From Hormoscilla sp. GUM202 (lineage in GTDB: Bacteria; Cyanobacteriota; Cyanobacteriia; Cyanobacteriales; Desertifilaceae), in the NCBI GenBank assembly GCA_005518205.2, contig RFFC02000043.1, positions 1-56,561 of the forward strand: 56,561 nucleotides of DNA, in the 5' to 3' direction. The translations under genes were made by a program, and so were the position numbers. Under the pieces are notes generated by a model, which was given only the letters and a program-made list of their open reading frames with translations, ran no database searches and was not told the DNA's origin. Shown here in pieces: positions 33,799-43,398 of this stretch (position 1 is its first letter; every line of letters starts with the position of its first letter).

Positions 33799-35913
33799 CT
33801 ACGAGCCCACGAGGATGACCACAGATCGATCGCCCAGCAGGATGCCGTGCTGTTCTGAGAGCGCCGGTTCCGTACCCGGTTGCCAACTCCCCTGGGGGTC
33901 ACCGGTGTTAGCGAAGACATGCCACTGCATTCCGTCTCCCAGTCCTGGGATGTCAAACCAGTGAGCTTCCCAGTGCATGTTTATCGCTACATAGATGTAA
34001 TTATCTGGTACTGTTCCTTCTTTAGCATGCTTTCCGCATAGCATAAAGGCCAGGGTACTGCTAGAGTCCGACCAGTCGGCGTTCCATGCCTGGGTGCCAT
34101 GCCAGGTAATATCAGCATAGCCGCTGCCGACGTAGTCCCGATTCTGAAAATGATAGCGATTTCTCAGCACTGGGTGGGCTTTGCGAAAGGCTATGCAGTG
34201 CTTGACAAAGTTAAATATGTCGGTATTGCGTTCCAATAGGGTCCAGTCCAGCCAGTTCAGCTCGTTATCGTGGCAATAGGTATTGTTATTGCCATGCTTG
34301 GTGCGCCCCATCTCATCTCCCATCAGCATCATCGGCACCCCCTGACTCACCATCAACATGGCGATCGCATTCTTTACCTGCCGGTGCCGCAAGGCATTGA
34401 TGCCCCCATCTGCCGTCGGGCCTTCCCAACCGCAGTTCCAACTATCATTATCATTACTGCCGTCATTATTGTTTTCGCCGTTGGCTTCATTATGCTTGCC
34501 GTTATAGGAAACCATATCCATCAGGGTAAAACCGTCGTGGGCCGTAATGAAGTTTATCGATGTTGCCGGTCCCCGTCCCTCCCAAGCATAGAGGTCTGGC
34601 GAACCTTGCAAGCACTGGGCCAGACTCCCTACTGTCCCATCTCCCTTCAGAAACTTGCGGATGCCATCCCGATACTTGCCATTCCACTCCGCCCAGCGTC
34701 CAAAGGCGGGAAAAGAACCCACCTGGTAAAGTCCGCCCGCATCCCATGCTTCAGCTATCAGTTTGCATTTGGCTAAGATCGGATCGAAAGCTAGGGTTTC
34801 TAACAGGGGCGGGTTCGCTAAAGGTGCCCCCCAAGGATCCCGTCCTAAAATCGATGCCAGGTCAAAACGAAAGCCATCAATGTGATATTCACTCGCCCAG
34901 TAGCGCAGGCAATCTAGTACGATATTACGGACGATCGGGTTATTGCAGTTGAGGGTATTGCCACAGCCCGAGAAGTTATAGTAGTAACCTTCGGGCGTCA
35001 GCATATAGTATGTTTTATTGTCAATGCCCCGGAAAGAGATATAGGGACCATTTTCATTGCCTTCCGCCGTGTGGTTGAACACCACATCCAGAATTACTTC
35101 TATGCCATTTTTGTGCAATGCTTTGACTAGGGTTTTTAGTTCGTCCACCTGCATCCCTAGCTTTCCCGTCGCCGCGTACCCTGCCTTGGGGGCAAAGAAA
35201 CCTACCGTACTGTATCCCCAGTAGTTGTAAAGCGTTTCCCCCGTTTCCGGGTTGGGGCGGGAATTTTCAAACTCGTCAAATTCATATATGGGCATCAGTT
35301 CTACAGCATTGACCCCCAACTCCTTCAGGTAGGGGATTTTGTTCCGCAGTCCTGCAAATGTGCCTTGATGATTCTCTTTGACCCCTGAAGATGGGTGGCG
35401 GGTAAAGCTGCGGACGTGCATCTCATATATTATATTATCCTCTGACGGGATTTCCAAAGGCCGATCGTCCTCCCAGTCAAAATCATCGAAGGCTACTCTG
35501 GCCCGATGATGGTAAATATCATTCCAGTCTGGCGTTACTCCCCAAACATCCCGACCCCCGATAATCTTAGCGTAGGGGTCCATCAGTATTTTGCTCTTAT
35601 CAAACCAGTGACCTTCATGAAAATTGTTCGGCCCATCCATTCTATAGCCGTATTCTATATTTTCGTAATCTAGATCGAATACCACCATGCAGTACACATT
35701 TCCGATCCGGAATTCCTCGGGAAAGGGTATTTCTGCTATGGGGGCTTCGGCGTCCTTCTTAAACAGCACTAACGTGCAGGATGTAGCATGGCTTGAGAAA
35801 ATCGAGAAGTTAATGCCCGACGGCACTATTGTCGCACCAAAAGGAAATGGCTTCCCACAGCGCAGTTTGTACTCCCCGTAACTATGTGTCGGATGAATGT
35901 CTATTCTTTCCAT
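33799..35913 (-). CDS. glgX: Glycogen debranching enzyme GlgX (isoamylase family)
   Basis: 704 residues. N-terminal CBM48 ('PFGATIVPSGINFSIFSSHATSC') and a GH13 barrel with the four regions: 'DVVFNHTAEGN', 'DGFRFDLASILG' (nucleophile Asp), 'IAEAWDAGG' (acid/base Glu) and 'ITAHDGFTL'. It hydrolyses alpha-1,6 branches of glycogen left by phosphorylase. The acidic Asn/Asp-rich insert ('NEANGENNNDGSNDNDSWN') is common in bacterial GlgX. Sandwiched between two STAS genes, which ties glycogen breakdown to the IcfG regulatory module. Confidence 0.95.
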   Translation of the reverse strand: MERIDIHPTHSYGEYKLRCGKPFPFGATIVPSGINFSIFSSHATSCTLVLFKKDAEAPIAEIPFPEEFRIGNVYCMVVFDLDYENIEYGYRMDGPNNFHEGHWFDKSKILMDPYAKIIGGRDVWGVTPDWNDIYHHRARVAFDDFDWEDDRPLEIPSEDNIIYEMHVRSFTRHPSSGVKENHQGTFAGLRNKIPYLKELGVNAVELMPIYEFDEFENSRPNPETGETLYNYWGYSTVGFFAPKAGYAATGKLGMQVDELKTLVKALHKNGIEVILDVVFNHTAEGNENGPYISFRGIDNKTYYMLTPEGYYYNFSGCGNTLNCNNPIVRNIVLDCLRYWASEYHIDGFRFDLASILGRDPWGAPLANPPLLETLAFDPILAKCKLIAEAWDAGGLYQVGSFPAFGRWAEWNGKYRDGIRKFLKGDGTVGSLAQCLQGSPDLYAWEGRGPATSINFITAHDGFTLMDMVSYNGKHNEANGENNNDGSNDNDSWNCGWEGPTADGGINALRHRQVKNAIAMLMVSQGVPMMLMGDEMGRTKHGNNNTYCHDNELNWLDWTLLERNTDIFNFVKHCIAFRKAHPVLRNRYHFQNRDYVGSGYADITWHGTQAWNADWSDSSSTLAFMLCGKHAKEGTVPDNYIYVAINMHWEAHWFDIPGLGDGMQWHVFANTGDPQGSWQPGTEPALSEQHGILLGDRSVVILVGS

Positions 35914-35940
35914 TATCTTGTGATATTTTTTGGTCTTTAT

Positions 35941-36034
35941 TGCTGCTAATTGTTAATTGCTAATTGCTAATTTTCAAGTCTCCATTAGGGCAGGTGTGGG
36001 CCATTAGCCATTAGCCATTAGCCATTCGCCATTA
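35941..36034. repeat. Heptamer tandem repeats (TAATTGC and CCATTAG types)
   Basis: 'GCTAATTG/TTAATTGC' heptamers at about 35947-35973 and four 'CCATTAG'-type heptamers at about 36002-36031, ending next to the stop codon of the STAS gene. Typical STRR heptamers of filamentous cyanobacteria. Confidence 0.8.
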
Positions 36035-36373
36035 TCATTTGAGTGCTGCTATTCCGTCCTCTCGTTTTTCGCAGGTTGTGAAAAAGTCCAGAAATCCCGT
36101 TACGGACATCGTATCTTGCAACTCTTCGGACAGCCCCACCAATACCAATTTTCCTTCCTTTGCTTGGGTCTGCCGGTACATAGACAGCAACATCCGCAAC
36201 CCGGCACTGGACATGTACGGCACTTGGGTCATATCCATCAGAATTTTACTCCCGGGTTTCGCTAGGGGTAAAACTTGCTTTTGCACGTCCGGTGCCGTGC
36301 TAGCATCCACGTCACCACTCAGTTCTACTACCTCGATCTCTTCAACTGTCTTAATATCGATCTCTATTGCCAT
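36035..36373 (-). CDS. STAS-domain anti-sigma factor antagonist (Slr1856-like position)
   Basis: 112 residues from ATG 36373; an in-frame ATG at 36406 adds 11 residues that are not part of the fold. 'VEVVELSGDVDASTAPDVQKQV'-type start and 'MDMTQVPYMSSAGLRMLL' with the phospho-acceptor Ser in 'SSAGLR'. Same reaction logic as the STAS protein at 33387. It sits directly between the AGE gene and glgX, matching the slr1855-slr1856-slr1857 order in Synechocystis 6803. Confidence 0.9.
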   Translation of the reverse strand: MAIEIDIKTVEEIEVVELSGDVDASTAPDVQKQVLPLAKPGSKILMDMTQVPYMSSAGLRMLLSMYRQTQAKEGKLVLVGLSEELQDTMSVTGFLDFFTTCEKREDGIAALK

Positions 36374-36428
36374 GATTCCAGTTTTTATGATTACTCTTGC
36401 GGTCATGGGTTATTCATGACCGCTATTG

Positions 36429-36523
36429 CAAACGGACAAACGCTAAAGCGTTTACTACAAACGGGCAAACGCTTTAGCGTTTATTACAAACGGGCAAACG
36501 CTTTAGCGTTTACTACAAACGGA
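36429..36523. repeat. Three palindromic repeat units (AAACGCTTTAGCGTTT)
   Basis: Three ~32-bp units of 'GGGCAAACGCTTTAGCGTTTA' + CTACAAAC type (first with TAAA in the centre), four bases before the stop of the AGE gene. Same family as 17663-17798. Confidence 0.92.
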
Positions 36524-36526
36524 CGA

Positions 36527-37882
36527 TTAAACGGGCACAATCTCCACCTTGACTTTAACCCTTTCCTTGCTATCGGGCAACTTGACTGTCAAGCCATCGG
36601 CGTCGAAGTCGCTGTAGGCTTTGCCGTCAATTTCACAGGAGCCAATTTTGATGCTTCCTGGAGGCAGAATATCGGGCGACACCCGCAGGATATTGTCGGG
36701 GAAGCCTCCCGGTATCGGTTTGAAGTAAAAGGTCATCGGCTGTTTGGTTATCAGCAGGTTGGTATAAACTGCCGCTAGATAGCACAACTCCGTGGAGTGA
36801 TAACCACTCATGGAGTGAGAACCCTTGCCCCGTTCGTTTCCACCGGCGAGGAAGGGGATGCCGTTAGCCAAAACGTTGAAGTATACCCCCCCATCTTCTG
36901 TGTCCAGGAACCAGGCATTGTAAAAGGCCGCTGATTCCCGAGCTAAACGGTGATATTCTGGGTTTTTCAAGGAGCCTGCTAGGATGTAGTAGGCCAGGAT
37001 GCCCTGTTCTTGCTGCCACCAGGCTTTGCGATCGTGCCAGACATGGCGGTAATGGCTTTCGCCTTCCCCCAGTACCCGCTCCACTACATCGTACCATCCG
37101 CCGCGCTGTTGGTCGCCCCCTGTAGCTGGCATGATGTCTGCTATTTTTTTCGCCAGGTTTACATACCGATCTTTGGGTTTCAGATGCTGCATCCGCATCA
37201 AGTTCCAGGCGATCTTCAGGTTGTGACCGACTACGGCCCGGTTTTGCTGCCACCCCCAGGTATGGTCGGGACTCCAGTCCTGGTAAAACTTCTCATTGAC
37301 AAAGGGACTGTTGGCGTAATCTGGAAAACGCTCCTCGATCGTGTCAAAGGTGTATTCCAGCATATCAGCGTATTCCTGCTTGCCAGTGGCCAACCACAGG
37401 TTAATCAGATAAGCTGGGGCATGGTCCCCCACCGAGTTCCAATTCTTTGTTCCTTTGTTGCGACCCAAGGACTCGCTGAGGGGGTCTAGCATCACTGGTT
37501 CCAGGTGGGAGAAGTACCCGCCATAGTCGCTTTTGTCCAGGAAAAACTCCTGAAATAGCTTGATGGTCTTCTCCGTGTCGTCCATGATCTGGGGATCTCC
37601 AGTGGCGCGATAGGTTTGGATCGGACCTGCTAGGGCGTATATTTGCTCGTAGGCGGACTGTGTCTCCCGGGAGACATAGGATAGATTCTTCGGAAGATGC
37701 TATCTGTAGCAAATGCCTGAGCAAGTCTGTCCAGGATGTGCGACAAGGGGTACGGCGAGTAGCGCGAGCACATCGTAAAGATCTTGTGCTGGCAGTTCCC
37801 CGATGATTGAGTTATCATCGGAATAGAGGGAATGGTTGGTTGCCAATACCCGATCGGTCCGACCCCGGGCGATCGCCCCCAT
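36527..37882 (-). pseudogene. N-acylglucosamine 2-epimerase (AGE) family protein, interrupted by an in-frame stop
   Basis: The intact part, 36527-37585 (352 residues from an internal Met), is an AGE-fold (alpha/alpha)6 barrel protein: 'KNWNSVGDHAPAYLINLWLATG', 'DHTWGWQQNRAVVGHNLKIAWNLMR', 'KAWWQQEQGILAYYILAG', 'HSMSGYHSTELCYLAAVY'. Homologous reading continues upstream of that Met ('LPKNLSYVSRETQSAYEQIYALAGPIQTYRATGD', in frame), reaches a TAG at 37700-37702, and resumes in the same frame to a Met at 37882 ('DDNSIIGELPAQDLYDVLA'). A palindromic repeat with GCGCTACTCGCCGTACCCC lies in this upstream part (about 37735-37770). Either a shortened protein is made from an internal start or the gene is dead. 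Its place matches slr1855 of the icfG cluster. Confidence 0.7.
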
Positions 37883-38019
37883 GAAAATTGGCCATGAGAG
37901 CTATTATCCTACTGGGGCCGAGGGGGCAGCGATCGCAGTCACAACAACAGATGTGCGATCGCATTTAAGGCTGACAAAGATCACAAAGAATCGGGGTAAG
38001 AATCACTGTAGTCCCAGGA

Positions 38020-38427
38020 ATGAGAGCAGATACTAGAGGGGGTAGAGTTAAGGCAAGACCAAAAATTACAGATCGAGTTGAAGGGATATCAGATGCAGTA
38101 TCGGAAATTTTCTACTCGGTGGCCGAAACAGGGGTTCTGAATTTGTCGGATTATTATAAACTGATGTCAGCGGCCTTGAATGAAGCCCTAGACGATCAAG
38201 AGATCGGCTCGATTAACAGACTGCTGTATTTTGTGCGGAAAAGAAGGATTGCGGTAGTGGATGACATTGCTGTAAGATTCGGAAAATATGTAAATCAGGA
38301 TAGCGATTATACGGAACTGGATTTACCGATACTGCAAGTGGCAATAAGACAGGCGATCGGACCAGCAAGGATTGTCAATCAGAGAATCATCGATATGGAT
38401 GATGTGGCCAGTGATGTTGTTGGCTAG
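38020..38427 (+). CDS. Small cyanobacterial helical protein of unknown function
   Basis: 135 residues. The recognisable part is 'VSEIFYSVAETGVLNLSDYYKLMSAALNEALDDQEIGSINRLLYFVRKRRIAVVDD' (residues ~27-82), matching a small family I remember from filamentous cyanobacteria with a '(E)IFYSAxETGxI...LLxESLxxEExxxIxRLLYAVRRGRxxxVDE' pattern. Function unknown. The remainder, up to residue 135, has no feature I recognise. A dead paralogue lies 230 bp downstream. Confidence 0.62.
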   Translation: MRADTRGGRVKARPKITDRVEGISDAVSEIFYSVAETGVLNLSDYYKLMSAALNEALDDQEIGSINRLLYFVRKRRIAVVDDIAVRFGKYVNQDSDYTELDLPILQVAIRQAIGPARIVNQRIIDMDDVASDVVG

Positions 38428-38651
38428 GAAGGATAATCTCGATCGAAGCAGGTTCTGCGATCTAAGTCACTCAAATTCCAATTTTGGGGTCCCCATATCT
38501 GATGCTGTGCCATCACGTTTCCAGAGCATAAGGATCGCAAATAATGCGGGTCAGTCACGGTAGTAGCGGGAAGTTGAGGAGATATTGGAATAGTAGAGTT
38601 GAGAATTTCCCAGATGCTATCTCCAGTTTCAATTTCCTCTGATACATATCT

Positions 38652-38811
38652 GAAATTTTATATTCTGCGGCAGTAACTGGCAGAATTACTGAGTCGGAAT
38701 TATAAAGTAATGGCCGCAATCTTAAATAAATCTCTGGATGAAGAAGAGATCGGATACGTTAAGAGAATGGTGCATTTTGTCAAGAGAGGAAAGATTTTAG
38801 TAGTCAATTAA
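38652..38811 (+). pseudogene. Frameshifted paralogue of the small helical protein
   Basis: Reads 'EILYSAAVTGRITES', then after a one-base shift near 38694 'KVMAAILNKSLDEEEIGYVKRMVHFVKRGKILVVN' and stop. This aligns with the core of the gene at 38020. No start codon or N-terminus remains. Confidence 0.75.
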
Positions 38812-38870
38812 CGATCTCATTATAGTGATATCTCCGATCTTATGGATTATACTCAGGGTAAACGCATCTA

Positions 38871-39099
38871 AGAGGCTGTTTTAATAGTTTATGAAGGTAT
38901 AAAATTAGGCCAAGCGCTGCACCATAAGTCTAATCATAGCAATATAGACCATCTGAACTGAATTTTCAGGCAGATGTTCGTAGTCAATGCTTGCGTCTGC
39001 GATACCAAGGAGCACCCGGTGGTTTACACTGAACGAATCGCACTCATTATACACCATGTGAGTTTTTTTACGCTATTTTCTACTCTTAAAACAGCCTCT
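38871..39099 (-). mobile_element. Internally deleted IS5-like element (229 bp)
   Basis: Inverted ends AGAGGCTGTTTTAATAG (38871) and CTCTTAAAACAGCCTCT (ending 39099), 15 of 17 matching. Between them on the minus strand is a transposase C-terminus ('DYEHLPENSVQMVYIAM', 'IRLMVQRLA', stop at 38905), the typical tail of IS5-group DDE transposases. The rest of the gene is missing. It also contains a GTGCGATTCGTT 12-mer (39032-39043, minus). Confidence 0.75.
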
Positions 39100-39216
39100 C
39101 AGAGCTACAAAGATGCCGATTAAGTTTTCCCTTCATTTTTCGTGGCGATCGTTAATGGTTAATGGTTCATTGTTCATAACTATAGCTATAAACAATGAAC
39201 CCAGCAATAGATCGCG

Positions 39217-42200
39217 TCAACCGGTATTCCGCATCCCTGCGGCGATGCCATTAATAGTTAACAAGGCCCCCCGCAGCAACTCGGCTTTGCTGTAACGAGA
39301 AATCACTCCCAAGCTGGCGGTATTTTGGTGCTGGCGCAGACGCTTCAGCAGGGAAACCTGCAATAATCCTAGGGGTACGATCGTCCCATTCCGCAACTGC
39401 ACCGATCGCTGGAGTCCGGAGTTTCCATCCAACAGCCGTTCGTGACCTGTAATTTTCAACACCAAATCCCGGGTGAGATAATATTCCCCTAATATTTGTT
39501 CAAACAACCGTTCAAAGCGAGGCAAATCTGCTGGTGGGGATAATTCCCGCAGGTAATATGCAGCAATTTGCATGTCCACCTTTGCCAAGGTCATCTCCAC
39601 TTTAGAGATCGCCATTTTGAAAAATGGCCATTTATCATAGAAACAGCTGAGTAACTTCAAATGTCCCTCTGGAGACTGTTGCAAAAAGTCTTGCAAAGCC
39701 GTGCCCACACCATACCAACTGGGCAGCAGATAGCGGGCTTGAGTCCAGCTAAACACCCAGGGGATCGCCCGCAGACTCGATAAATCCTTCTTCGCGCCCC
39801 CACTACGACGGGCGGGACGAGATGAGATTTGCAGTTGGCTGATTTCTTGAATTGGCGTGATATGATAGAAGAAGTCGATAAAATCTGGCTCTTCGTAGAT
39901 CAAGGCCCGGTAATGCGATCGGGCCTTTGTGGCCAATTCTTCCATAATTTCGTTCCAGGGTCCAATATCATCGAACCCACTCCCCAGCAAGCTAGCTTGC
40001 ACCACCGCCGAGCAAACATTTTCCAGGTTGTATAATGCCAACTGGGGCAAGGAGTATTTTGAGGCTAACACTTCCCCCTGTTCCGTGATTTTAATCCGCC
40101 CCGAGATGCTGCGACCCGGTTGAGCTAGAATTGCCTCGTAGGCTGGCCCGCCCCCCCGACCTACAGAACCGCCGCGCCCGTGAAATATCCGTAAGGCTAC
40201 CCCGTACTCGTCTGCCACATCTTGCAGCGCTTTCTGGGCCTTATGGATTTCCCAGTTGCTGCTTAAGAAGCCGGAATCCTTATTACTGTCCGAATAGCCC
40301 AACATCACCTCTTGCACCACAACGGAGTTTTCCCCTTTTAATGCTGAATAGCCTCCTGCGATCGCCGCCAGATAGAAGGGCAGATCGAACAGAGCTCTCA
40401 TGATTCCTGGTGCATTCTTTAAATCTTCCACCGTTTCAAATAGGGGCACCACTTGGATGCTGCTGATGCCTGTGGCTGGGTCATACAAGCCTGCTTCCTT
40501 CGCTAATAGTAACACCTCCAGGATGTCACTCACATCATTGCTCATGCTGATGATGTAGGTTTGGCAGATTTCCTTGCCAAACTCCTCTTGCAACTGCCGC
40601 ACCATCCGCACCGTTTCTATCGTTTCGCTAGTTTTTTCTGAGAAAGGCAGTTCGGCGGGGATTAATGGTCGGAGGGTTTGCAGTTCCCTCACCAACCAAT
40701 TCACTCGTTCCTGTTCTGAGAGTTCCTCGTAGGGACAGGGCAAAGCTTGCATGTATTCTGCCACCTCGTTCAGAGTCGCACTGTGGCGCGAACTCTCCTG
40801 ACGAATATCCAGATGGGCTAAGTTGAACCCATATATTTCCACCTGACAGATCAGGTTCTCTAGCTGGCGACAACTTAATTTTGTCTCATCCAGCGATCGG
40901 GCAATCAGCTGCAACTCCGCTAGAAACTCTTGTGCAGTTCGATATATATCTTCCCTAGCTGACTTTTCCGACAGCGGTTGTGACGCGATAGTGTATTTTC
41001 CCAAGCTGCTAATTCTAGCCTGTTTCTGCCCATTGCGATTTTGGGTATTTTCCAACCGCTTGAGGATATAAGACAGCTTTAAGCGATAGGGTTCTCGCCG
41101 ATAGCGAATCGCCAGTTGCTCGTATACCTCTGGCAAGCGCTGATGGTCTTGTTCCAAAGACTCCAACAGTTCTGGCAACACATCGCTCCAATGCTGGGAC
41201 AGACTCAATATATTAATCAATTGCCGCAAGAACTGAATATATTTGTCCAGCACGAGTGCCCGCTGATAGCATGCTGTTTGCCAGGTTACTTCTGGCGTCA
41301 CCGACGGGTTGCCATCTCTGTCTGAGCCCACCCAGGATCCAAATTTGCAGAAGTTATACTTGGGGGGATCCAGGTAAGGAAAAGTCCCCGCTAATGCCAA
41401 CTTAAACCTTTGATATAGTTGGGGAATCACGTCAAATAGCACTTCCTGGAAGTAATGCAGGGTATAGTCTACTTCATCTAGGACTGTCGGCTTGAACTGA
41501 TGTAACTCATCTGTGCGCCACCACAGGCGAATTTCTTCTGTCAGCTGTGCCACGAGCGCCTTTGCTTCCCAAGACTTCCCCGATGTCATTACCGCTATCT
41601 GGCCATCTGGGCTTCGCTGTTCCCCGGGAGCGCGTTCCCAGGCTGAGCCTGCATTCCCAGGCAGAGCCAGGGAACGAGGGGCACTACCCGGGGGACACCG
41701 ATCGATCGTCCCTTCTTCTAACTCATCCAAGCGTTGTAAAATTTTCGCGATCCGGCGCTGCTTATCCCGGATCGTGTGGCGGACCATTTCTGTCGGATGT
41801 GCTGTGAACACTAACCGGATATCCAATTTGTCAATCAAATTCTGGATCTTACCCGGTGGCACGTTCAACTCCTGCAATTTCGGCAACAGTGCCTGAAAAT
41901 TGCGTAAATCTCGCCGCTTCACCCCAACTGAATCTGATATACTCTTTTCCGGTAGCTTTGCACCGAAAGTACTCGTGCCTGCTTTTACTCCTTCAGATGT
42001 TGTCCCGGTTTTCTTGCTGCCATTACCTGAGTTTACTTCATTATATAGCTCCTTAACAATTTCTGCCTGATACTGTTGCTCTTGCCCTCGCTGGGTGTAA
42101 TGCTGTTCTACTATATTTATCAACTGGAAGTAAAGGGCAAAACCTCGCGTCGCCCGGATGGCGGCGTTGAAGTCAAGATTTTCTATCATATGTTGCTCTT

Positions 42201-42459
42201 GGGAGCCGATTTTTCCCTCATCCTTGAATAAATTTGTCGCTGCCTGTCCTTCCGGAGAACTCATGGAACGCATTGATGCCAGCAAGTTTACCAATTCTCG
42301 ACCGCACTCTTGCTCTAACACCGACTCCCACAATTTTTCCACCACTTTCAGGCGATGGCGCAGCAATATCTCTGATTTCCAACTCCCTGTCATTTCTTCC
42401 GATTCTATAGCTGCGACGCTGCCGGTGCTAATCTCTTGATTATAGACTGCTGAACTCAT
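39217..42459 (-). CDS. ppc: Phosphoenolpyruvate carboxylase
   Basis: 1080 residues from ATG 42459, chosen for the AGGAGCAGG site upstream and the usual MSS start; an ATG at 42516 is in frame. It carboxylates PEP to oxaloacetate, the main anaplerotic reaction. Catalytic blocks: '[16 protein letters not shown]' (His), '[15 protein letters not shown]', '[19 protein letters not shown]'-type block, '[20 protein letters not shown]' and the C-terminal '[10 protein letters not shown]'. Two features are odd: a hydrophilic insert around residues 130-175, also common in cyanobacterial PEPC, and an in-frame palindromic repeat encoding about '[24 protein letters not shown]' in two blocks after '[10 protein letters not shown]'. 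The latter falls in a region of variable length, so activity may survive. Confidence 0.95.
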   Translation of the reverse strand: MSSAVYNQEISTGSVAAIESEEMTGSWKSEILLRHRLKVVEKLWESVLEQECGRELVNLLASMRSMSSPEGQAATNLFKDEGKIGSQEQHMIENLDFNAAIRATRGFALYFQLINIVEQHYTQRGQEQQYQAEIVKELYNEVNSGNGSKKTGTTSEGVKAGTSTFGAKLPEKSISDSVGVKRRDLRNFQALLPKLQELNVPPGKIQNLIDKLDIRLVFTAHPTEMVRHTIRDKQRRIAKILQRLDELEEGTIDRCPPGSAPRSLALPGNAGSAWERAPGEQRSPDGQIAVMTSGKSWEAKALVAQLTEEIRLWWRTDELHQFKPTVLDEVDYTLHYFQEVLFDVIPQLYQRFKLALAGTFPYLDPPKYNFCKFGSWVGSDRDGNPSVTPEVTWQTACYQRALVLDKYIQFLRQLINILSLSQHWSDVLPELLESLEQDHQRLPEVYEQLAIRYRREPYRLKLSYILKRLENTQNRNGQKQARISSLGKYTIASQPLSEKSAREDIYRTAQEFLAELQLIARSLDETKLSCRQLENLICQVEIYGFNLAHLDIRQESSRHSATLNEVAEYMQALPCPYEELSEQERVNWLVRELQTLRPLIPAELPFSEKTSETIETVRMVRQLQEEFGKEICQTYIISMSNDVSDILEVLLLAKEAGLYDPATGISSIQVVPLFETVEDLKNAPGIMRALFDLPFYLAAIAGGYSALKGENSVVVQEVMLGYSDSNKDSGFLSSNWEIHKAQKALQDVADEYGVALRIFHGRGGSVGRGGGPAYEAILAQPGRSISGRIKITEQGEVLASKYSLPQLALYNLENVCSAVVQASLLGSGFDDIGPWNEIMEELATKARSHYRALIYEEPDFIDFFYHITPIQEISQLQISSRPARRSGGAKKDLSSLRAIPWVFSWTQARYLLPSWYGVGTALQDFLQQSPEGHLKLLSCFYDKWPFFKMAISKVEMTLAKVDMQIAAYYLRELSPPADLPRFERLFEQILGEYYLTRDLVLKITGHERLLDGNSGLQRSVQLRNGTIVPLGLLQVSLLKRLRQHQNTASLGVISRYSKAELLRGALLTINGIAAGMRNTG
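41622..41690. repeat. Palindromic repeat inserted in frame in ppc
   Basis: Nested inverted repeats of 'GCGTTCCCAGGC' and 'GCATTCCCAGGCAGAGCC...GGGAACGAGG' type, same family as 5131, 9006, 43029 and 43235. Read in frame by ppc as Pro/Gly/Ala/Arg-rich sequence. Confidence 0.88.
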
Positions 42460-43014
42460 AAGTTTTTTTCCTGCTCCTACTATCAGACTCATCTGATTAC
42501 CTATACTTCTGTTCAATCTTTTTCATAGTTCCCCTGCTTCCGTTCTGCCCCAAATTTCATCCCTCGTTCCCACGGATCCCGCCAACGCAGCCATTTCTCA
42601 ATTTTTTTGCAGGTCTTTTCTTGACTTTTGCCAGTTTTTACGCTACTATTTTACCTCCTGACCTGACAATCATGCCTCGTTCTCTGGCTCCTCTGATAAC
42701 TTCTGGTCTGGCTTCGGGATGCGCTGCCTGGGAACGCACACCTCACGAAGCGCGGTGGAGTTTTGACGATCGCAGAGTCGGAGTGGGAGAAGTCGGAAAT
42801 CTGTAGTATACAATAATCCATGATTATATGGGATAACTTTCCTCGTTCCCAGGCAGCGATTGGCTGAAAACATCCCTCTACCGATCGCATTGGGATCTGG
42901 GCAGAGGGTGGGTTGGCGACTCCCGTCTGTTCTTCGATATCCCCCAGAGGGGACACAGCCAGACCGGAAGTTCGTAGAGAGGGCAGAACAAACCACACGA
43001 GAGCGATTTATTGG
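42460..43014. other. Intergenic repeat cluster upstream of ppc
   Basis: Contains the ppc leader and at least three degenerate pieces of the GTTCCCAGGC/GCCTGGGAAC family (near 42563, 42727 and 42843). No coding evidence in either direction. Confidence 0.6.
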
Positions 43015-43302
43015 TTATTTATAGTTATCCTCGTTCCCACGGCTCCCGCCTGGGAACGTCCCAGGCTGGGAGCCAGTGAGTAGGGGCAGGCTCACGCCCC
43101 GGAAAATTTCTTCGCTGGCGAGGCCGAGACTTCCGATCGTTTCCCCAAGGGTACGGGCGCAGGCTAAACCGAAAAGCACGGTCGGTAGGGCAAGACTTAA
43201 TAAGATTTCCGGCGCAACTAGGCTGGATGAGGCAGCGTTCCCAGGCGGAGCCGTGGGAACGAGGGGCTGGGTTTGGGCTATGGTACTTGATGGCTCTGGC
43301 AT
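43015..43302 (-). CDS. Small membrane protein framed by palindromic repeats
   Basis: 95 residues. The core 'LVAPEILLSLALPTVLFGLACARTLGETIGSLGLASEEIFRGVSLPLL' (residues ~28-75, one hydrophobic helix followed by an amphipathic stretch) looks like a small conserved hypothetical of cyanobacteria. The residues before it ('PLVPTAPPGNAASS') and after it ('TGSQPGTFPGGSRGNED') are encoded by palindromic repeats at 43235-43265 and 43029-43078. So repeat DNA has supplied both ends of the protein, or the real start is internal. Function unknown. Confidence 0.5.
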   Translation of the reverse strand: MPEPSSTIAQTQPLVPTAPPGNAASSSLVAPEILLSLALPTVLFGLACARTLGETIGSLGLASEEIFRGVSLPLLTGSQPGTFPGGSRGNEDNYK

Positions 43303-43398
43303 GATTATCTGAGATCTTGATATAACACTGTAGATTTAATCACGATCGTACCGGTAGGCTTTGGCTTATGTCAACCCGCTGACAACTGACAACTGACA

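Noticed and set aside
36429-36523. CRISPR-like array of three units
   Set aside because: Same repeat family as at 17663, without spacer diversity.
40628-40873. Opposite-frame ORFs inside ppc, glgX and sir
   Set aside because: Shadows of GC-rich, strongly supported genes in other frames. None has an independent family motif or start signal.
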